A stretch of DNA of 64,000 bases from Acanthosoma haemorrhoidale (taxonomy: Eukaryota > Arthropoda > Insecta > Hemiptera > Acanthosomatidae), in NCBI GenBank assembly GCA_930367205.1, contig OV884013.1, positions 122,704,293 to 122,768,292 of the forward strand, written 5' to 3'. Below, in pieces: positions 1 through 12,698 of the stretch. The first letter of the stretch is position 1; every line of letters begins with the position of its first letter. The notes under the pieces are model-generated. The model was not told where the DNA came from. It did not search any database and was given only the letters and a program-made list of their open reading frames with translations. A program made the position numbers and the translations under genes.

Positions 1-561
1 CAGGAATGTAGAAATTTTAAGATAAACAGAACAGCCACTTACTAAATAGAAGTACCAGTATTAAAGCCTCCACATCAGAAAAAACTGTTTTATATCACAA
101 GGCAACATTTGCTAATTTAAAATAGGATGAATCACAGGATCAGTAATATTGAAAGTTGTCTTGCATAATCATAAAAGTACCAGCATAAATGGTAAAAATT
201 TCCCTTGCTTAGTCCTAAAAGTACCAGCGTAAATGGTTTAAATTTCCCTTGCATATTCATAAAACCTCGATGCAATAATCCAATATACAAACATTGTTAG
301 CTGGATTCAAAGTCTATTGCAAAAGAAACAAACAATTTAAATTCAATAAGTGAAAGTCCGAGATACAAATAGATTTCCCAACGCACGGATCGGTTTTTAA
401 AAATATTCATCTTTCTTCAACGCTGGCTCCTTTCACGCTCCTTTAAATGCACATAGTAATAAAGAGTGTTAATAAACATTTCGCACACGGGGAGATGTTA
501 TCTTGTAATAGGTTGTAACATGATATACCGTCGTTAACTCACTTATAAATGTATACATAAT
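1..561. other. AT-rich intergenic DNA with a 44-bp tandem duplication
   Basis: No coding region is recognised. Positions 172-215 and 216-259 are two diverged copies of one 44-bp unit that contains AAAGTACCAGC and TTTCCCTTGC. The rest is unremarkable AT-rich sequence. Confidence 0.6.
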
Positions 562-1260
<699 letters not shown>

Positions 1261-1264
1261 GTAC

Positions 1265-1574
1265 AGTTTTATAATGCTAAGAACAAGTATAAGGGGCTTG
1301 GAATGTATACCTGCCTCGTGGCTTCGAGGAAGTCACTGATATTTTTAAGTAAGCAACCCTCCTTACTTCCCTTATCCCTACTTCCCAGTACTATCCTTTT
1401 CTTATGCATATATGTCTCAGCTTTAGCCCCAGTCCACACTCGTCCCTAGACATTCCAGCCAGTATGTAGAAACGTAACTCTTAATATTTGTATATACCAG
1501 TGTTTTGCTAGTGCTTCATAATTAAGCTTTTCTTTATTTTCTTTTAAAAGACTCTCTACAAAGATTATTTGACT
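1265..1574 (+). mobile_element. Solo LTR, family L, copy 1 (with 4-bp target duplication)
   Basis: This is a ~310-bp dispersed repeat found five times in the window. It starts AGTTTTATAATGCT and ends ATTATTTGACT, so the termini are short imperfect inverted repeats of the AGT...ACT type known from insect errantivirus-like Ty3/Gypsy LTRs. It is flanked on both sides by GTAC (1261-1264 and 1575-1578), a 4-bp target duplication expected of integrase. A polyadenylation-like region lies near the 3' end. No internal retroviral coding lies next to it, hence solo LTR. The class assignment is inference from termini and duplication length. Confidence 0.65.
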
Positions 1575-1578
1575 GTAC

Positions 1579-2190
1579 GACGAATCTATCAACAAATGCG
1601 TCCTAAACTAACGGGTCCTAGCTTAAAATAAGGCTAACGGGTAAAGGGTTATGATTTTATTCAAAAATATCCTGATGCTGGTTGGGCTGATATCACACCC
1701 TAGAGGAATGAATAATGTACAAAGTTGAGGCCCACACTAAAAGAACAAACTGAGCTGTATGTTCAATTTTTAACTTATTCAATTCCAGACTACTCTCACG
1801 AGGGATAACGGTTGTACAGTGTTTTGATGAAAGCAATCATATTATTATTAATTATATTTGAAAATAATATACTGAGGAATATGATGACCTGTAGGTGGAG
1901 GATAAAAAGTTCATCGAATATTCAGAACGCGTTCATGAAAATAAAGCAATTGTCCTCGCCTAGGGAATGAACTGTAAACCTGATTTAGCCCAACATTTGA
2001 GATGAAGACGTTTTCATTTTTGGTTGAACCAAAAGTATTTTATGTCAGCTAACTCTATCTATTTTTATTTTACATTTGAATGTTAGTGCCTATGTATAAT
2101 GTATAATATAATGTATAATTGTAAAAGGCGTACACTCCAGATAGTTCTGATTGACTGAATGCTTCCCGCGCTTTCTTTCCCGGGCTAGGC
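1579..2190. other. Unannotated AT-rich DNA
   Basis: I see no gene or repeat that I recognise in this stretch. Confidence 0.5.
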
Positions 2191-2197
2191 CGTCCGA

Positions 2198-2560
2198 TTT
2201 TTTTTTTGATTTTTTCTCTCAACCACTATTTAGTATTATTTTTTTTAAATTATTGTTATAAACAATAATATAATTTTTCTGAGGATTGCTCCTTTTACTG
2301 CATAACTTACAAAATAATCTTACAAACTAACATACGCTTTTTTTGTGGTTAAAAAGAATTATATAATGTAAAGGGACTAGGTAATGGGGCTCACCTTCGG
2401 ATTACAATAAAGGGACTAAAACTAAACTTACAAACTGAGCGGGGGAACTGAGCGGGGGTGATTGTGTTGAACACGGGGTTTGTCATGCACTCTAGAGAAT
2501 CAAGGAATTTTAGGTCTACGGGGGATGAATTCTTCCACCGTAGTCAGCTCAAAGTCCTCG
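2198..2560 (-). mobile_element. Decayed LINE-B relative, 3' end
   Basis: On the minus strand, 2420-2560 is similar to the end of the LINE-B ORF2, the segment that in intact copies reads RRHIKFFDSL...NPVFNT. It is broken by stops and small changes and includes a local GAGCGGGG duplication. It is followed toward lower coordinates by a 3'-UTR-like stretch and an oligo(T) run (poly(A) on the minus strand) near 2198-2207. It resembles the copy at 20,390-20,945 more than those at 7.4 and 49.4 kb. Confidence 0.55.
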
Positions 2561-2599
2561 TGAATTAAAAGGTGCTATGAAATTTGAAATTTTGCTACT

Positions 2600-3931
2600 G
2601 TATACTGGGATATCGTCCTAGGATGGGTTTAGTTCTTCTTAACGTGCAGAGATTCGTCAAGTGCTTTGATTACTTGTACACAGTTCCTCCCCCCTATCTG
2701 AGCCGACCAGAAGCCGTTTTATAATTTGTATAAAGTTATCTATGATTTTTTTCAAATAAATGTGCTGTTCAGTAAGTGACGTGCTGTGGCGTACAATCAT
2801 CTTGCGTATCGATACAGCACACCTTAGTATGCGGAGACGAAGCCTGTCAACATTGTGCTATTGCGACGTGTCCGGACTACTTGACAAAGACCTGTTGAGC
2901 ACCCATCATGCAAATCCCGATGACCGCATCCCCATTGTCTTGAGCCAGTCATTAGGCCAATAGGATTACAGGGCGCAGAGTGGATGTCCCCTCGACTCTC
3001 ATCTCTTCCTTGGAAACGAGGTCAGCTTCGTGCCAGTATTCCTAGGACAGCAAATATCTTTGAAGTTTCTTTGGAGGTCTTCTGTCGATCAATAGAATCT
3101 TTTTACTCAAATTGGATGCCTCCGATAACTTTTGACAGACATTAGAAACAGATTTACAGAGCGGCAAATCACCTCTGATGTAATGGACGTTCTTCGAGTT
3201 CCCACCGAGACCTTGGCCTGACGGTATACCCTTTTCCTTTAATGAAGCTCTTGACACTGAATCATCAGCGTCGGTTGCGACCTCCCTCGGAGAAGTTGCT
3301 GAATTCCTTTCGGTTTCCTAATGGAGTGTCGCAAGAGAGTAAGCAACTGCCTCGCATTCAGCCGACTGACTTTTTCCCACTGAGGCATAGCATATCTTTC
3401 ATCTCTATATCTATTATTTAAAAAAATAAAATATTAATAGTATGGTCTATTAATGATGTTTTTGAAAAAAGAAACAAGCTATATATATATAGCTTAACTA
3501 ACCATTGTAAATATATATACTATCCTATATAAAGAATTCTCAAAAAACTTTAAAAATAAATACTACCGCAGAAAAAACAACACTTTGAGAATCAATCTAT
3601 TCTGTAGTCCAAATCTGTTAAGTTTCATCGATTTAACCTGAACAAAGTGCTCATGAATAAAAATAAGTTGTCTGTTTTTGCTCCTGCAAGCCAAATACAA
3701 AAACTAAAAAAGTAATTCAAAAACTGTGAATTAAAATTATAAATTAGTACCTAAAAGATGAATTCTTCAGTAATACAATTTTTTCCGAGTTTCTTTTGAG
3801 ACATAATATATTGGGAATAATTATGTCCTATATAATGCATGAAATGATCTTATAGTTATTTATTTTTTAACTGATGGCTTTCTATTTTAGATTTGCCTAA
3901 TATTTGACAGTATTTATAAATATAAATCAAT
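2600..3931. other. Unannotated DNA
   Basis: No recognised gene. The part around 2760-3300 is more GC-rich and carries short overlapping open frames on both strands with no family resemblance. 3420-3930 is AT-rich with a short TA run near 3480. Confidence 0.4.
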
Positions 3932-4231
3932 AGTTTTATAATGCTTAAAGTAGAAGGGGCTTGAGCAGAACTGTATACATGCCTTGTGACTTCATGAAAG
4001 TCACTGATGGTTCCTGTTATTTTTAAGTATGCAACCCTCCTTACATCCCTCGCTCCCCACTTCCCAGAACTATCCTTTTCTTATACATATATTTAACCCC
4101 AGACCCCACTTTGTGGTATGTAGAGACGTAACTTTTGATATTTGTATATACCAGTGTTTTGCTTGTACTTCATAATAAGTTCTTTCTTTCTTTTCTTTTA
4201 AAAGACTCTCCTCTACAAAGATTATTGTACT
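3932..4231 (+). mobile_element. Solo LTR, family L, copy 2
   Basis: This ~300-bp copy of the family seen at 1265-1574 starts AGTTTTATAATGCT and ends ATTATTGTACT. It shares the internal CTGTATACATGCCTTG-type segment and the TTTGTATATACCAGTG segment before the 3' end. The flanks are CAAT before and AATG after, consistent with a slightly eroded target duplication. Confidence 0.6.
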
Positions 4232-5310
4232 AATGACAAAGCAAAACATCTATATAAAATAAGTTATATTATTAATGTGTAATTAATATGTGATTAAAAT
4301 TATTATCTATTTATTTTCTAATAATACGAAAATATATTATCACGTACCATTCTTTCCAAGGACTTGGTGAAGTACTGTTAGTATTGTAACAATCGTGATT
4401 GCTCCCTTCATCCTGTAAAAAAAACAATTTTAATGAAACTATTTCTCTGAAATAAAAGAACCATATTATAGAAGATATAATGCTTTAATTGATCCCTTCT
4501 CTTTGATTTCATGAAAGGAATTACAAGGAATAGAACCAATTACTTTTTTTTCGTGGAACAGACACGTATTGGAGACTTGACAAGGCGTACAAATGTCTTC
4601 GGTGCCTGTATGTAAATTATAATTTCCAAAGTGAGAGGAGTCCTTGAACTGTTGGGAAAGAAGTTTTTGAGTACATTCCATGAAATCAATGATTGTCAAC
4701 TCGACGGTCGCAAATTCTTAGCCACTCCGTAATATTCCACTTATTTACTTTCTGACATCTACCAATCGGATACAAATATGAAAGGGAGGTCGATGCAAAG
4801 TAGGTCTTGATCCTCTCAATCCCAGAATAGAATATCTCAAAGAAACAAACTCTTCAGTTGAATGCAATAATAACTACGAAATAACAGGATTTATTTCTAA
4901 GTTTATTATAAGCCCATCTTAATTTTCATTATTATTGAATCCTTTTTTTAGAAATTCTACTGTTTTGGCCTATTTTTTTTCTTACATTTTGAACTTAGAT
5001 CGACAGTGTATCGTTCTTCAAAGAAGAGAAAATCTCATGAATTTCGGAGTAGTGCGGGAAATGTATTTTAACCAGTGCCTCTCCTTAAACTGTATACCTG
5101 TTTCTTGAGTAGTTTGGTTGTCACCTAACGATTCACCTGTTGAAACCCTTTGCGTATTTATGGGAAGCTTGAAGCCTGTAAACATTTTTTTATCAATGCA
5201 ACATAATCCTCACACTTTTTAAGAAGTCATCAGTCAAGTTTTCATGATAGCTTTGTTGAGTTTTGATGTGGTTTCACAAGTTTTAGCCGATATAATGCCA
5301 ATTTGCCAAG
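4232..5310. other. Unannotated AT-rich DNA
   Basis: Nothing recognised. A 77-codon minus-strand frame at 4466-4699 has no family resemblance and its composition matches the background. Confidence 0.45.
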
Positions 5311-5312
5311 TA

Positions 5313-6144
5313 AAGGGTGTCCAAGAATTAACGCAAGACTTGAATTTGCCGCCATTTGTGCAGTAAAAAAAACCCTAAAAAAAAAAAACAATTTGATATC
5401 TGACAGTTTAGGGTTACTAAAAATATAGCGTTACACGTTAGAACAACGTGTTTGCATTGTTGAACATTATCTCAAAAATAATAAAAGTTGGCGGCCGTAG
5501 TTCGAACATTTCATACAAAATATGGTCGGAATAGTGTTTTGACTTCATCAACTGAGAAGAGATTAATTGAAAAATTTAGGGAGACTGGATCAGTTGGAGA
5601 CACTAAACACACTGGTCGTGCAAAAACAAGCCGTTCAAATGTCAATATCGAGAGTGTTGTTGAAAATCCATAACACAGTTCTTTGTGCCGAAATTGGATG
5701 ATATTGATGTGGCCAATATTTCAACAAGATGGTGCCCCATACCATGAAACAATTCAAATACTGCATGAGACATTTCCAGGTCGTGTACTCTCTTTTTTCG
5801 GTGATCAGATTTGGCCCCCTAGATCGTGTGATTTAACACATTTAGATTTCTTTGTATGGGGTTATTTGAAGTCAAAGGTGTATGTCAACAAGCCCACATC
5901 AACCCGTGCATTAAAAGAGGAAATTCAACGCTGCATCAACGAAATTCAACCACATTTATGCCAAATGGTCATGGAAAGAGTGCATATGTGCTAGCAAAGT
6001 CGTAGAGGCCATTTGCCCGACGTGTTATTCCATAAATAACCCTATCCTATTTTCTTTATAATTCAATACAAAAATAACAACAAAAATACTAAAAACTGCG
6101 TTTTCTATTTAAATCAAATCTTGCGTTAATTCTGGGACACCCTT
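5313..6144 (+). mobile_element. Deleted Tc1/mariner-superfamily element M1 (DUF4817-type transposase)
   Basis: The element is bounded by TA on both sides and by terminal inverted repeats of the form AAGGGTGTCC(C)AGAATTAACG. The left end has lost one C. Inside, two disconnected pieces of one transposase remain: an N-terminal helix-turn-helix part (5488-5673) and a C-terminal DDE part (5683-5994). At ~830 bp it is shorter than the ~1.3 kb expected of an autonomous Tc1/mariner element. The middle of the transposase, with most of the catalytic core, is missing. It is a non-autonomous deletion derivative, one of four in the window. Confidence 0.85.
5488..5994 (+). pseudogene. DUF4817/DDE-type transposase remnant in M1
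   Basis: The first part (to 5673) reads KYGRNSVLTSST..KRLIEKF and GSVGDTKHTGR, a DNA-binding helix-turn-helix region shared with the copies at 14.4, 34.2 and 54.1 kb. After a stop at a deletion junction, a second frame reads FQQDGAPYHE, PPRSCDLT.LDFFVWGYLKSKVY and CINEIQPHLCQMVME. These are typical of the end of a DDE_3-like domain (FQQDGA around one catalytic Asp, then the Asp-rich LDFF segment). A further stop shortly before the C-terminus breaks the end found in M4. No active enzyme can be made. Confidence 0.8.
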
Positions 6145-6146
6145 TA

Positions 6147-7364
6147 TAAAGGCCAAATATTTGTTTGTATTTTAATTTAGTTTGAGTTTTTCTGACTTCG
6201 TCCTATCGTCACTGAATTTTTAAATCTAGTTTCTTTATATCAATATTTTAAACTTTAATTCAGTTCAAAATTCTCTTAGAAGTTTATTATTTTTCGTTTT
6301 GAAATCAGCGTGTGATTATTAGAATGTAATTATGTCAAAGAGAGAGAGAGCTCAGAAACATATTAAGGAGTATTGGGCTTAGCGACTGGCCCTGCAGAAT
6401 ACCTTCATGAATATTCATCTTACTTGACAACATCTCACATCTGCCTACAATTATCATCATGGATTAAAGCGTGGATGCCAGATCAAAGCTGACTGAAGGG
6501 GTTTCCTTGATTGCCAAGACGACCGGTTGCCAAGTATGAAGAACGATGATGAAGAATGTGCTCTTTTGAGATCCGGCGCCAGGTCAGCTCATACTCAGAC
6601 CGATGATGATGACCTGACCGCGCCAACACCCACGAAGAAATTACTGCCAACGCTCATCATCTACCTGATGCCAGCAGCAAATCTACCCTGCTCCTTAGTC
6701 CATCGTTCAGTTTTTTGAACTAGCTTTCTAGTAAACGGTAGAACACATAGTTTAGGAAAGGTATTTTGCGAAAACGGTATAGTACGGCTGACTATCAACG
6801 TTTCGGATTCAACCATTCACTTAAGATTTTCAAATGCGATATCGGATTTACCTTCTCAGAGCTACGGGAAAGATTGTGAGCCAACACAATTGAAGAGAAA
6901 GCTTGTTAGTTTAGAGGACGAACTCGTCGGAATAACTGTACCTTTAGCAACCATACCAACAGTTAATATGCATTACATGTTGCGTTATATTTAATGAATC
7001 AATTAGGTGGAAATGCATTTTTCTTTTTTATAGTATCAAATAATGATCTTCATGGAGAAGGTTTTTCTAATAATTAACGAATCCCTACTTAACTCATTTT
7101 GGTTTTTTTTGGAGACAATTATAACTTTGCTAATCAAGACTTCTTAAAAAAAAACTTATATTTGTTATAAACCACAATATGGACAATTATATATATTTAC
7201 AGCTTAGGGCTTACAGAACTACGTGAAGGGATCTACAAGTTCTTAAGACTAGGGCAGTATATATATAGTAATGATAATAATACAGATATCACTGAAAGGT
7301 CGTGGGGAAGGAAAATAGGTTATTGATAATTACAATAGAGCTGATAAGTTTAAGAGATACAGTT
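6147..7364. other. Unannotated DNA, one GC-richer patch
   Basis: 6380-6720 is GC-richer and has a 63-codon plus-strand frame (6527-6718) with no family resemblance. The rest is AT-rich. Nothing is recognised. Confidence 0.4.
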
Positions 7365-7372
7365 AGTAGGAT

Positions 7373-8103
7373 TTTTTTTTTTCTTCATAGCCCCTTTAAA
7401 TTTACAGATAATTACATACAATTATAGATCCTCAGGTGAATCTATTCACAAATTATTTTGTATTTCCTGTAGCATCACTACATTATATACAGGTTTTGTT
7501 ATTTTATAGAAATTATATAATCGAATAACAAGCATAATGATATACATTATACGTGACTGGACTAAACTGACTAATAAAGGTTATGGGGCTCACCTTTTTG
7601 ATCAACCTTAAAAATAACTTACATACTAATTCTTAACTTAATTTTTCCCCGACAGTCTGTTGCCATCGATGCGGGAGGGGTGGTGGGGTCATAGTGTTAA
7701 ACACTGGGTTTGTCAGGTGCTGCAACGAGTCAAAAAACTTAATGTGTCTCCGGCGGATGAACTCACCCACCGACGGCACACCAAGTAACGGGTGCAGGTC
7801 AGCATTCTTCAACCTCTCGAGAGAGGTACGTCGGACCACTTTTCGCATGATTCCGTTCTGGAAGTGTTGGAGACATTTGGCTGTATTGTCAGTCAAGTGG
7901 GTAAATAGCGGGGCACCGTACAGCAGAGCTGGCCGGAGGACACATTTATATATCATCAATTTGAGACGAAGCGACAGGTTGGGTGAAGTTAGCAAGTGCG
8001 ATAGCCGGTAAGACCTTTGTCGTTCTTTTTCTATTTTATTACTAAAATGAGTAGAGAAATGGAGATGCCTATCCATTTTTATACCCAGATAGTGCATTGA
8101 GAA
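7373..8103 (-). mobile_element. 5'-truncated LINE-B insertion with 8-bp target duplication
   Basis: This Jockey-clade-like non-LTR retrotransposon lies on the minus strand. Its poly(A) tail appears as an oligo(T) run from 7373, followed by ~250 bp of 3' UTR and the last ~154 codons of ORF2. AGTAGGAT occurs immediately outside both ends (7365-7372 and 8104-8111), which fixes the boundaries and shows target-primed insertion. The 5' truncation point coincides within a few bases with that of the copy at 49,353-50,071. Confidence 0.88.
7633..8097 (-). pseudogene. LINE-B ORF2, C-terminal end
   Basis: The 154-residue open frame begins HYLGIKMD, the conserved segment just after the reverse transcriptase palm in Jockey-type ORF2. 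It continues with LRLKLMIYKCVLRPALLYGAP, typical of the region after the RT core. It ends with RRRHIKFFDSLQHLTNPVFNT and a natural stop. It has no RT catalytic motif because the copy is 5'-truncated, so it is a dead fragment. Similar C-termini occur at 49.6, 41.9 and 20.6 kb. Confidence 0.85.
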
Positions 8104-8111
8104 AGTAGGAT

Positions 8112-10749
8112 GTTATTGACAAACGTATCATTTGTTAGTGATACGTTTAGTATCTACTACGAGTACTAACTGACGATTCAACACGAAGAAAAAAAAATTA
8201 GTTTCCTTGGTAACTCAAATTATACTCCCATTAGTGCTTCTGTGGAGTCGTAGTCATGTCCTGAGATGTTCAATTTTAACCTTCATTGATTATATTTTTA
8301 TTAATCAGTATTTATATAAGTCAAGCATGTGGATTCAAATAGCCAAAACATTTGTTGAACATAGACATGCAGGGTTTTTTTTAACTCTAAAATTTATTGT
8401 TATATGTTTTTATTTAGTGTTTTGAAATATTCACTTTTTCTGTCAATCTATATTTAAACAAGAGGCGAACGACAATTCATTACAAAAGCCTGTGGCATTT
8501 AATGTAATAGTTTTACCTGACTCGTTGCTTGGCAATGAACAATTTTCACCAAACAAATGTCAAGGTTAGACGAACAATGTATTTGATCGAACCCTACCGC
8601 CTGTATTGTACAACTGTCTTTGTTTATTGCAGACCGATACCTAGCACTTTTATACAACATAATTACATATTATTGATAAATTGTTTAAATAAATCGCCCT
8701 TAATTGAGGATCGTAACTCACACTATTTTCAATATTTTAAACTCAATCTTTGTAGAAAAAAATATCTACTGCATAGGAATTACGATTTCTTTGTGAGAAA
8801 TTTAGAAACATGTTATTAATAACGTAAGGTGTAAAGGTCATTTCCTATATGACTTATTAAGACTTTTTTTTGCATGAAAAAGAAAATGCAAAGTTTAAGA
8901 AAATGTGATTGATAAATTATAATGAAGACCCTGTGTACAGCTATCATTTCTTTATATGTTACGAAATACGAGTTTATAGATTTGACGAGTTGAAACTTAA
9001 GTAACACATCAAAGTCTAGAAACGAAATTTAATTCTAAATGTATCTTCGAAGAGTCTACCTAATATGCTTGAAAGGAAAATTAAAACTGACTGAAATGAA
9101 TTAAAAATAAGTTCGGTACGGAACGGTAGTTACCCGGTAATGTAGAATAGGATAACATAAAATATAAGGGATTAAAACAAAATAAAGAGAAATTTAACGT
9201 TTACAAATAAACTTTCTAAACATAGTGCAATATTGAAGATTAGCATTTCTGCAGAAGTAGTAATAAAATTAACGTGGAAATAAATAAATGTATTAAATTA
9301 ATTAGCCTAACAAACATAAAGGATTGAGGATTCTTCGCTCTGGAATGTGCATGAAGTTCCCTCAGAACAATTTTACCTTCTCATTACTACGAATCCTTGC
9401 CTTTCACTCTTTACTTTACTGCTAGATCCTTTCAAATTAATTGCACAGTAAATACTGCTAGCGTTCGTTTAAATTGCTATTTATGGTCACGATATAGCCA
9501 GGGTAAGATGGAGTCCTTTATCCACTAAAAAGATTAAAGCCTACGTTAGTTGAGTTTCAAAAACATACTTTTTGTTCTGCGAGAAATTGAAAACTGTACA
9601 TTAAACCAATGAACTGTAAAATTAAGTGCTATATAAAAAATAATTATTATTGTTTTTATAACTATGCCATTAAGCTATTTGGTAATTTTTGTTAAATAGT
9701 CTATATCTAAAATATGCAGAGCAACATTGATTATTTAAATGGGCATAGCTGGATTTGCACATGCGCCGTATTAATGGGATTCCAAAAAAAAAACATCACT
9801 TTTATGTACGCAAATTTTTTTCGATCGCAGGTCAGAATCTTTGTTTTTCCCAAGGATGAAAATAAAAGTCACACTAATGCAAATTTTTGGGAGCCTACAA
9901 CCGAAATTATGTAGTTGATATTTGTTTTTTTTTGTCTACATTTTAACCAATAAGAGTAATTTTTTATTTTTTGAAAATACTGCTTAGATTTTCACAATCA
10001 AAAAGTACTTTGAGAGCTAACTGCCCACAGACCATCTCTATTATCGTTCCTTCAATTTTCACTCCCGTCGTTAAATTTAAACACTGACACGTAAATTTAG
10101 TACATAAATAATAATATTAGTGGATAATTGACTAGATAAGCCAAAGTGCGTTCTTTACCGAGAGAAAAGACGAGGGGTGAACCGTATTCACTACCCTAGG
10201 TCGGGTCACACTGATATGATGAGATGTCCCGGATTCATCTAGCTGTATTATTACAAATAATTTCTAATACTTTGTCAATATTATAAATATATTTTTTAAA
10301 ATGTATTTCATTAAATATTATCAATCATTTAAATAAAGCAGTAATGTATTAAATAATTGTTTTATAATAATAGAAAGATGTTTCATTGATCACCATGTAA
10401 ATTTATTAACATAAATTACTTTGGGTTTTGAATCAGTTTGGGCAATATTAAATTTAACGTTATTTTCATTATGATTCCATGGCAATACTGATAAATTTGA
10501 TAAGGAATAATCTTAATTTTAAGGAATAATTTTAAATAAAATATTTTCATTATTGAGCGTAAAGGGGTTCGTCTGAGGGTAGGTCATGATATAACAAGGA
10601 TACATGTATCCGTGGTAAGATACATTATTTATTTCAGTACATTTCATGTATTTAGATACAGTCGGATGTACACACCGTAATATAATGGTATTGACGAAAG
10701 TACACAGAATACAAGCCATACATAAATCGAAAGATGACATTTAGTTACT
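8112..10749. other. Unannotated AT-rich DNA
   Basis: About 2.6 kb of AT-rich sequence with only short, composition-driven open frames on both strands. No repeat shared with the rest of the window was noticed. Confidence 0.5.
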
Positions 10750-10761
10750 ATTACTATTACT

Positions 10762-11141
10762 TTTTTTTATTTATATAGAACTTTATTGTGCAATAATTAC
10801 AATCTGCCTTTTGTAAGGCAATAATAATACAGATAAATGATCTCATTCATACCATATTTACAGTCATCATTCACTCGCTCATTCATACAATAGGACATGA
10901 TTGGAGAAACTGGCCATTGCCAGGACTCCCACTGTCACGCGATTATAGCAGGTCCCGAGGCCACTGCCGTTTCAGTCTCCGAGGAGGATTATAGGGATGA
11001 GTGGCGCAGTGCAAAGACTGTGCTACAGGATTAGGGTGGTTGGAAAGGCTACTGTGGAATTTCATAAACTTGGAAGGGATGAGTTCTAGAATGTAGGGTA
11101 TATTAAGGTCGTTATGAAGGGTTTTGTTGCTGACATAATAA
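10762..11141 (-). mobile_element. 5'-truncated LINE-A insertion with 12-bp target duplication
   Basis: This is a minus-strand fragment of the most abundant retroelement in the window (LINE-A, Jockey-like). It covers the last ~60 codons of ORF2 and the 3' UTR, which ends in AATAAAG and a short A-rich tail. ATTACTATTACT lies directly outside both ends (10,750-10,761 and 11,142-11,153). The 3' UTR carries a short hairpin (TGCCTT/AAGGCA). Confidence 0.85.
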
Positions 11142-11173
11142 ATTACTATTACTGAAAAAAAAAAGCATAGGTG

Positions 11174-11499
11174 AGTTATATAATGCTTAGAATATTGTAA
11201 TCCTAATATTATATATAAGGCTAAAAGCCCCTTCTAGTGTATACCTGCCTCGGGACTTCATGGAAGTCACTGGTGGTTCTGGTTATTTTTAAGTAAGCGA
11301 CCCTTCTCATATACACATATGTCTCAGGTTTAGTTCCAGTTCATAGTTGTTTCCCAGACACTAGTCCATAAACACCCGACCCAGTATGTAGTAACATAAC
11401 TCTTAATATCTGTATATACCAGTGTTTTGCTTGTACTTCATAATAAAGCTTTTCTTTCATTTCTTTTAAAATATTCTCCTCAACAAAGATTATTTAACT
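11174..11499 (+). mobile_element. Solo LTR, family L, copy 3
   Basis: It starts AGTTATATAATGCT and ends ATTATTTAACT, giving ~326 bp. The internal order is the same as in copies 1, 2, 4 and 5: GTATACCTGCCTCG, the GTAAGCGACCC segment, TATACCAGTGTTTTGC, and an AATAAAGC polyadenylation-like signal close to the end. The flanks GGTG and GTTG agree imperfectly with a 4-bp target duplication. Confidence 0.62.
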
Positions 11500-12374
11500 G
11501 TTGGATAAAATTAATCTGTGATTTAATGAGGAAACATATCCTCGGATCGAGTAGACAATAAATTTAGAATTAATTAATAAATTTAATAGAGATTATAATT
11601 TTCTATGAATACACTAGGTGAATAGATTTGACTAGGCTCATGCATAATGTATCGGTCGGGATGAAGCAAGAGGCTGAAGACGGACCGGTAACAATTTGCA
11701 TGAGAATTGGCCTAGGGTGATCCCTAGTGGGGAAGCCTACGGGCGTCCTCCTGAGGGTCTATCTGCAGGATCATCTCATTCCCACGGCTGTCCACTCTAA
11801 TCATCTTCCACCGGAAATGTAAACAAACTGCCGGAGAGCTCATTTTATCAGTTCAGTTTTCAAAACTGAATATTTTTGGAATGGAAAACGAACAATTTTT
11901 CTTTTTTTCTAAAACACGGAAAATTATTTCCACGCCATTTCCAAAGCTATACCTTCAAACAGGTGCTCCTTTAGGCTACCCCATGCCACCAATTTCAATC
12001 GAAAAATTATTAAAAAAATTAGTTGTATGATAATTTGTCGGCAACTTCCATTCTTTCTCACTTCTGTTCCAAAAATATGTAAGTATTAGATGCACCTATG
12101 TTTATATTATATGTTAACAAAAGGAGTTCTGAATAACAGTACAATTTTAATAGATATATATTTGGAGTTCAGAACCTTGCAAAACTCTATCAACGGCCTA
12201 TTGGGTACTCTACAGTAGTGGCCGTACCAAAAATAAAATAATTAACCAAATACAGGTATATTCAATAACACCCCCCTCCTTAAGAATTATTCATGTAAGT
12301 TATGTAAAAAAAAATTAAAAATGTTTATAACGTGTCTATTAACTCAAATCTACGGACTAGAGGTATTAAAGAAA
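11500..12374. other. Unannotated DNA
   Basis: 11,640-11,830 is GC-richer. The remainder is AT-rich and no feature is recognised. Confidence 0.4.
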
Positions 12375-12698
12375 TAAAGGGTATCCCAGAATTAACGCAA
12401 AGTGATGACCGGAAAGTAATGTCGTTTTTTTTACATCAAATTCAAAAAGATAAATTTTTAACAAGTTTTTGTTTTCACCCTCGTTATCAGCAACCTTTTG
12501 CCATCTAGTGTACAAATTTTCAATGCCGAATCGATAAAAATCAATTGGTTTTTGAGCAAAATATCTGGAGATGGCATTTTGGACATCATCCGAATTTTCA
12601 AATATTTTGCCACTTAAGAAATGTACCGATCGGAATAAATGGAAATCCGATATCGGGCGAGTATGATGGTTGAGACAATACCTCCCACCCCAATTCAT
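12366..12698 (-). pseudogene. Mariner transposase C-terminus (left arm of M5)
   Basis: The minus-strand frame reads FHLFRSVHFLSGKIFEN, then ISRYFAQKPIDFYRFGIENL, then a YTRWQKVADNEG stretch. This is the familiar mariner ending in which an F..GI..L..RW.K segment follows the catalytic region. The frame begins inside the transposase and runs past the terminal repeat, so it is a fragment. None of the catalytic Asp residues can be assigned. Confidence 0.75.

Noticed and set aside
7694..8011. 105-codon plus-strand frame within LINE-B
   Set aside because: It is the antisense shadow of the ORF2 C-terminus; the same shadow occurs in the 49.7-kb copy.
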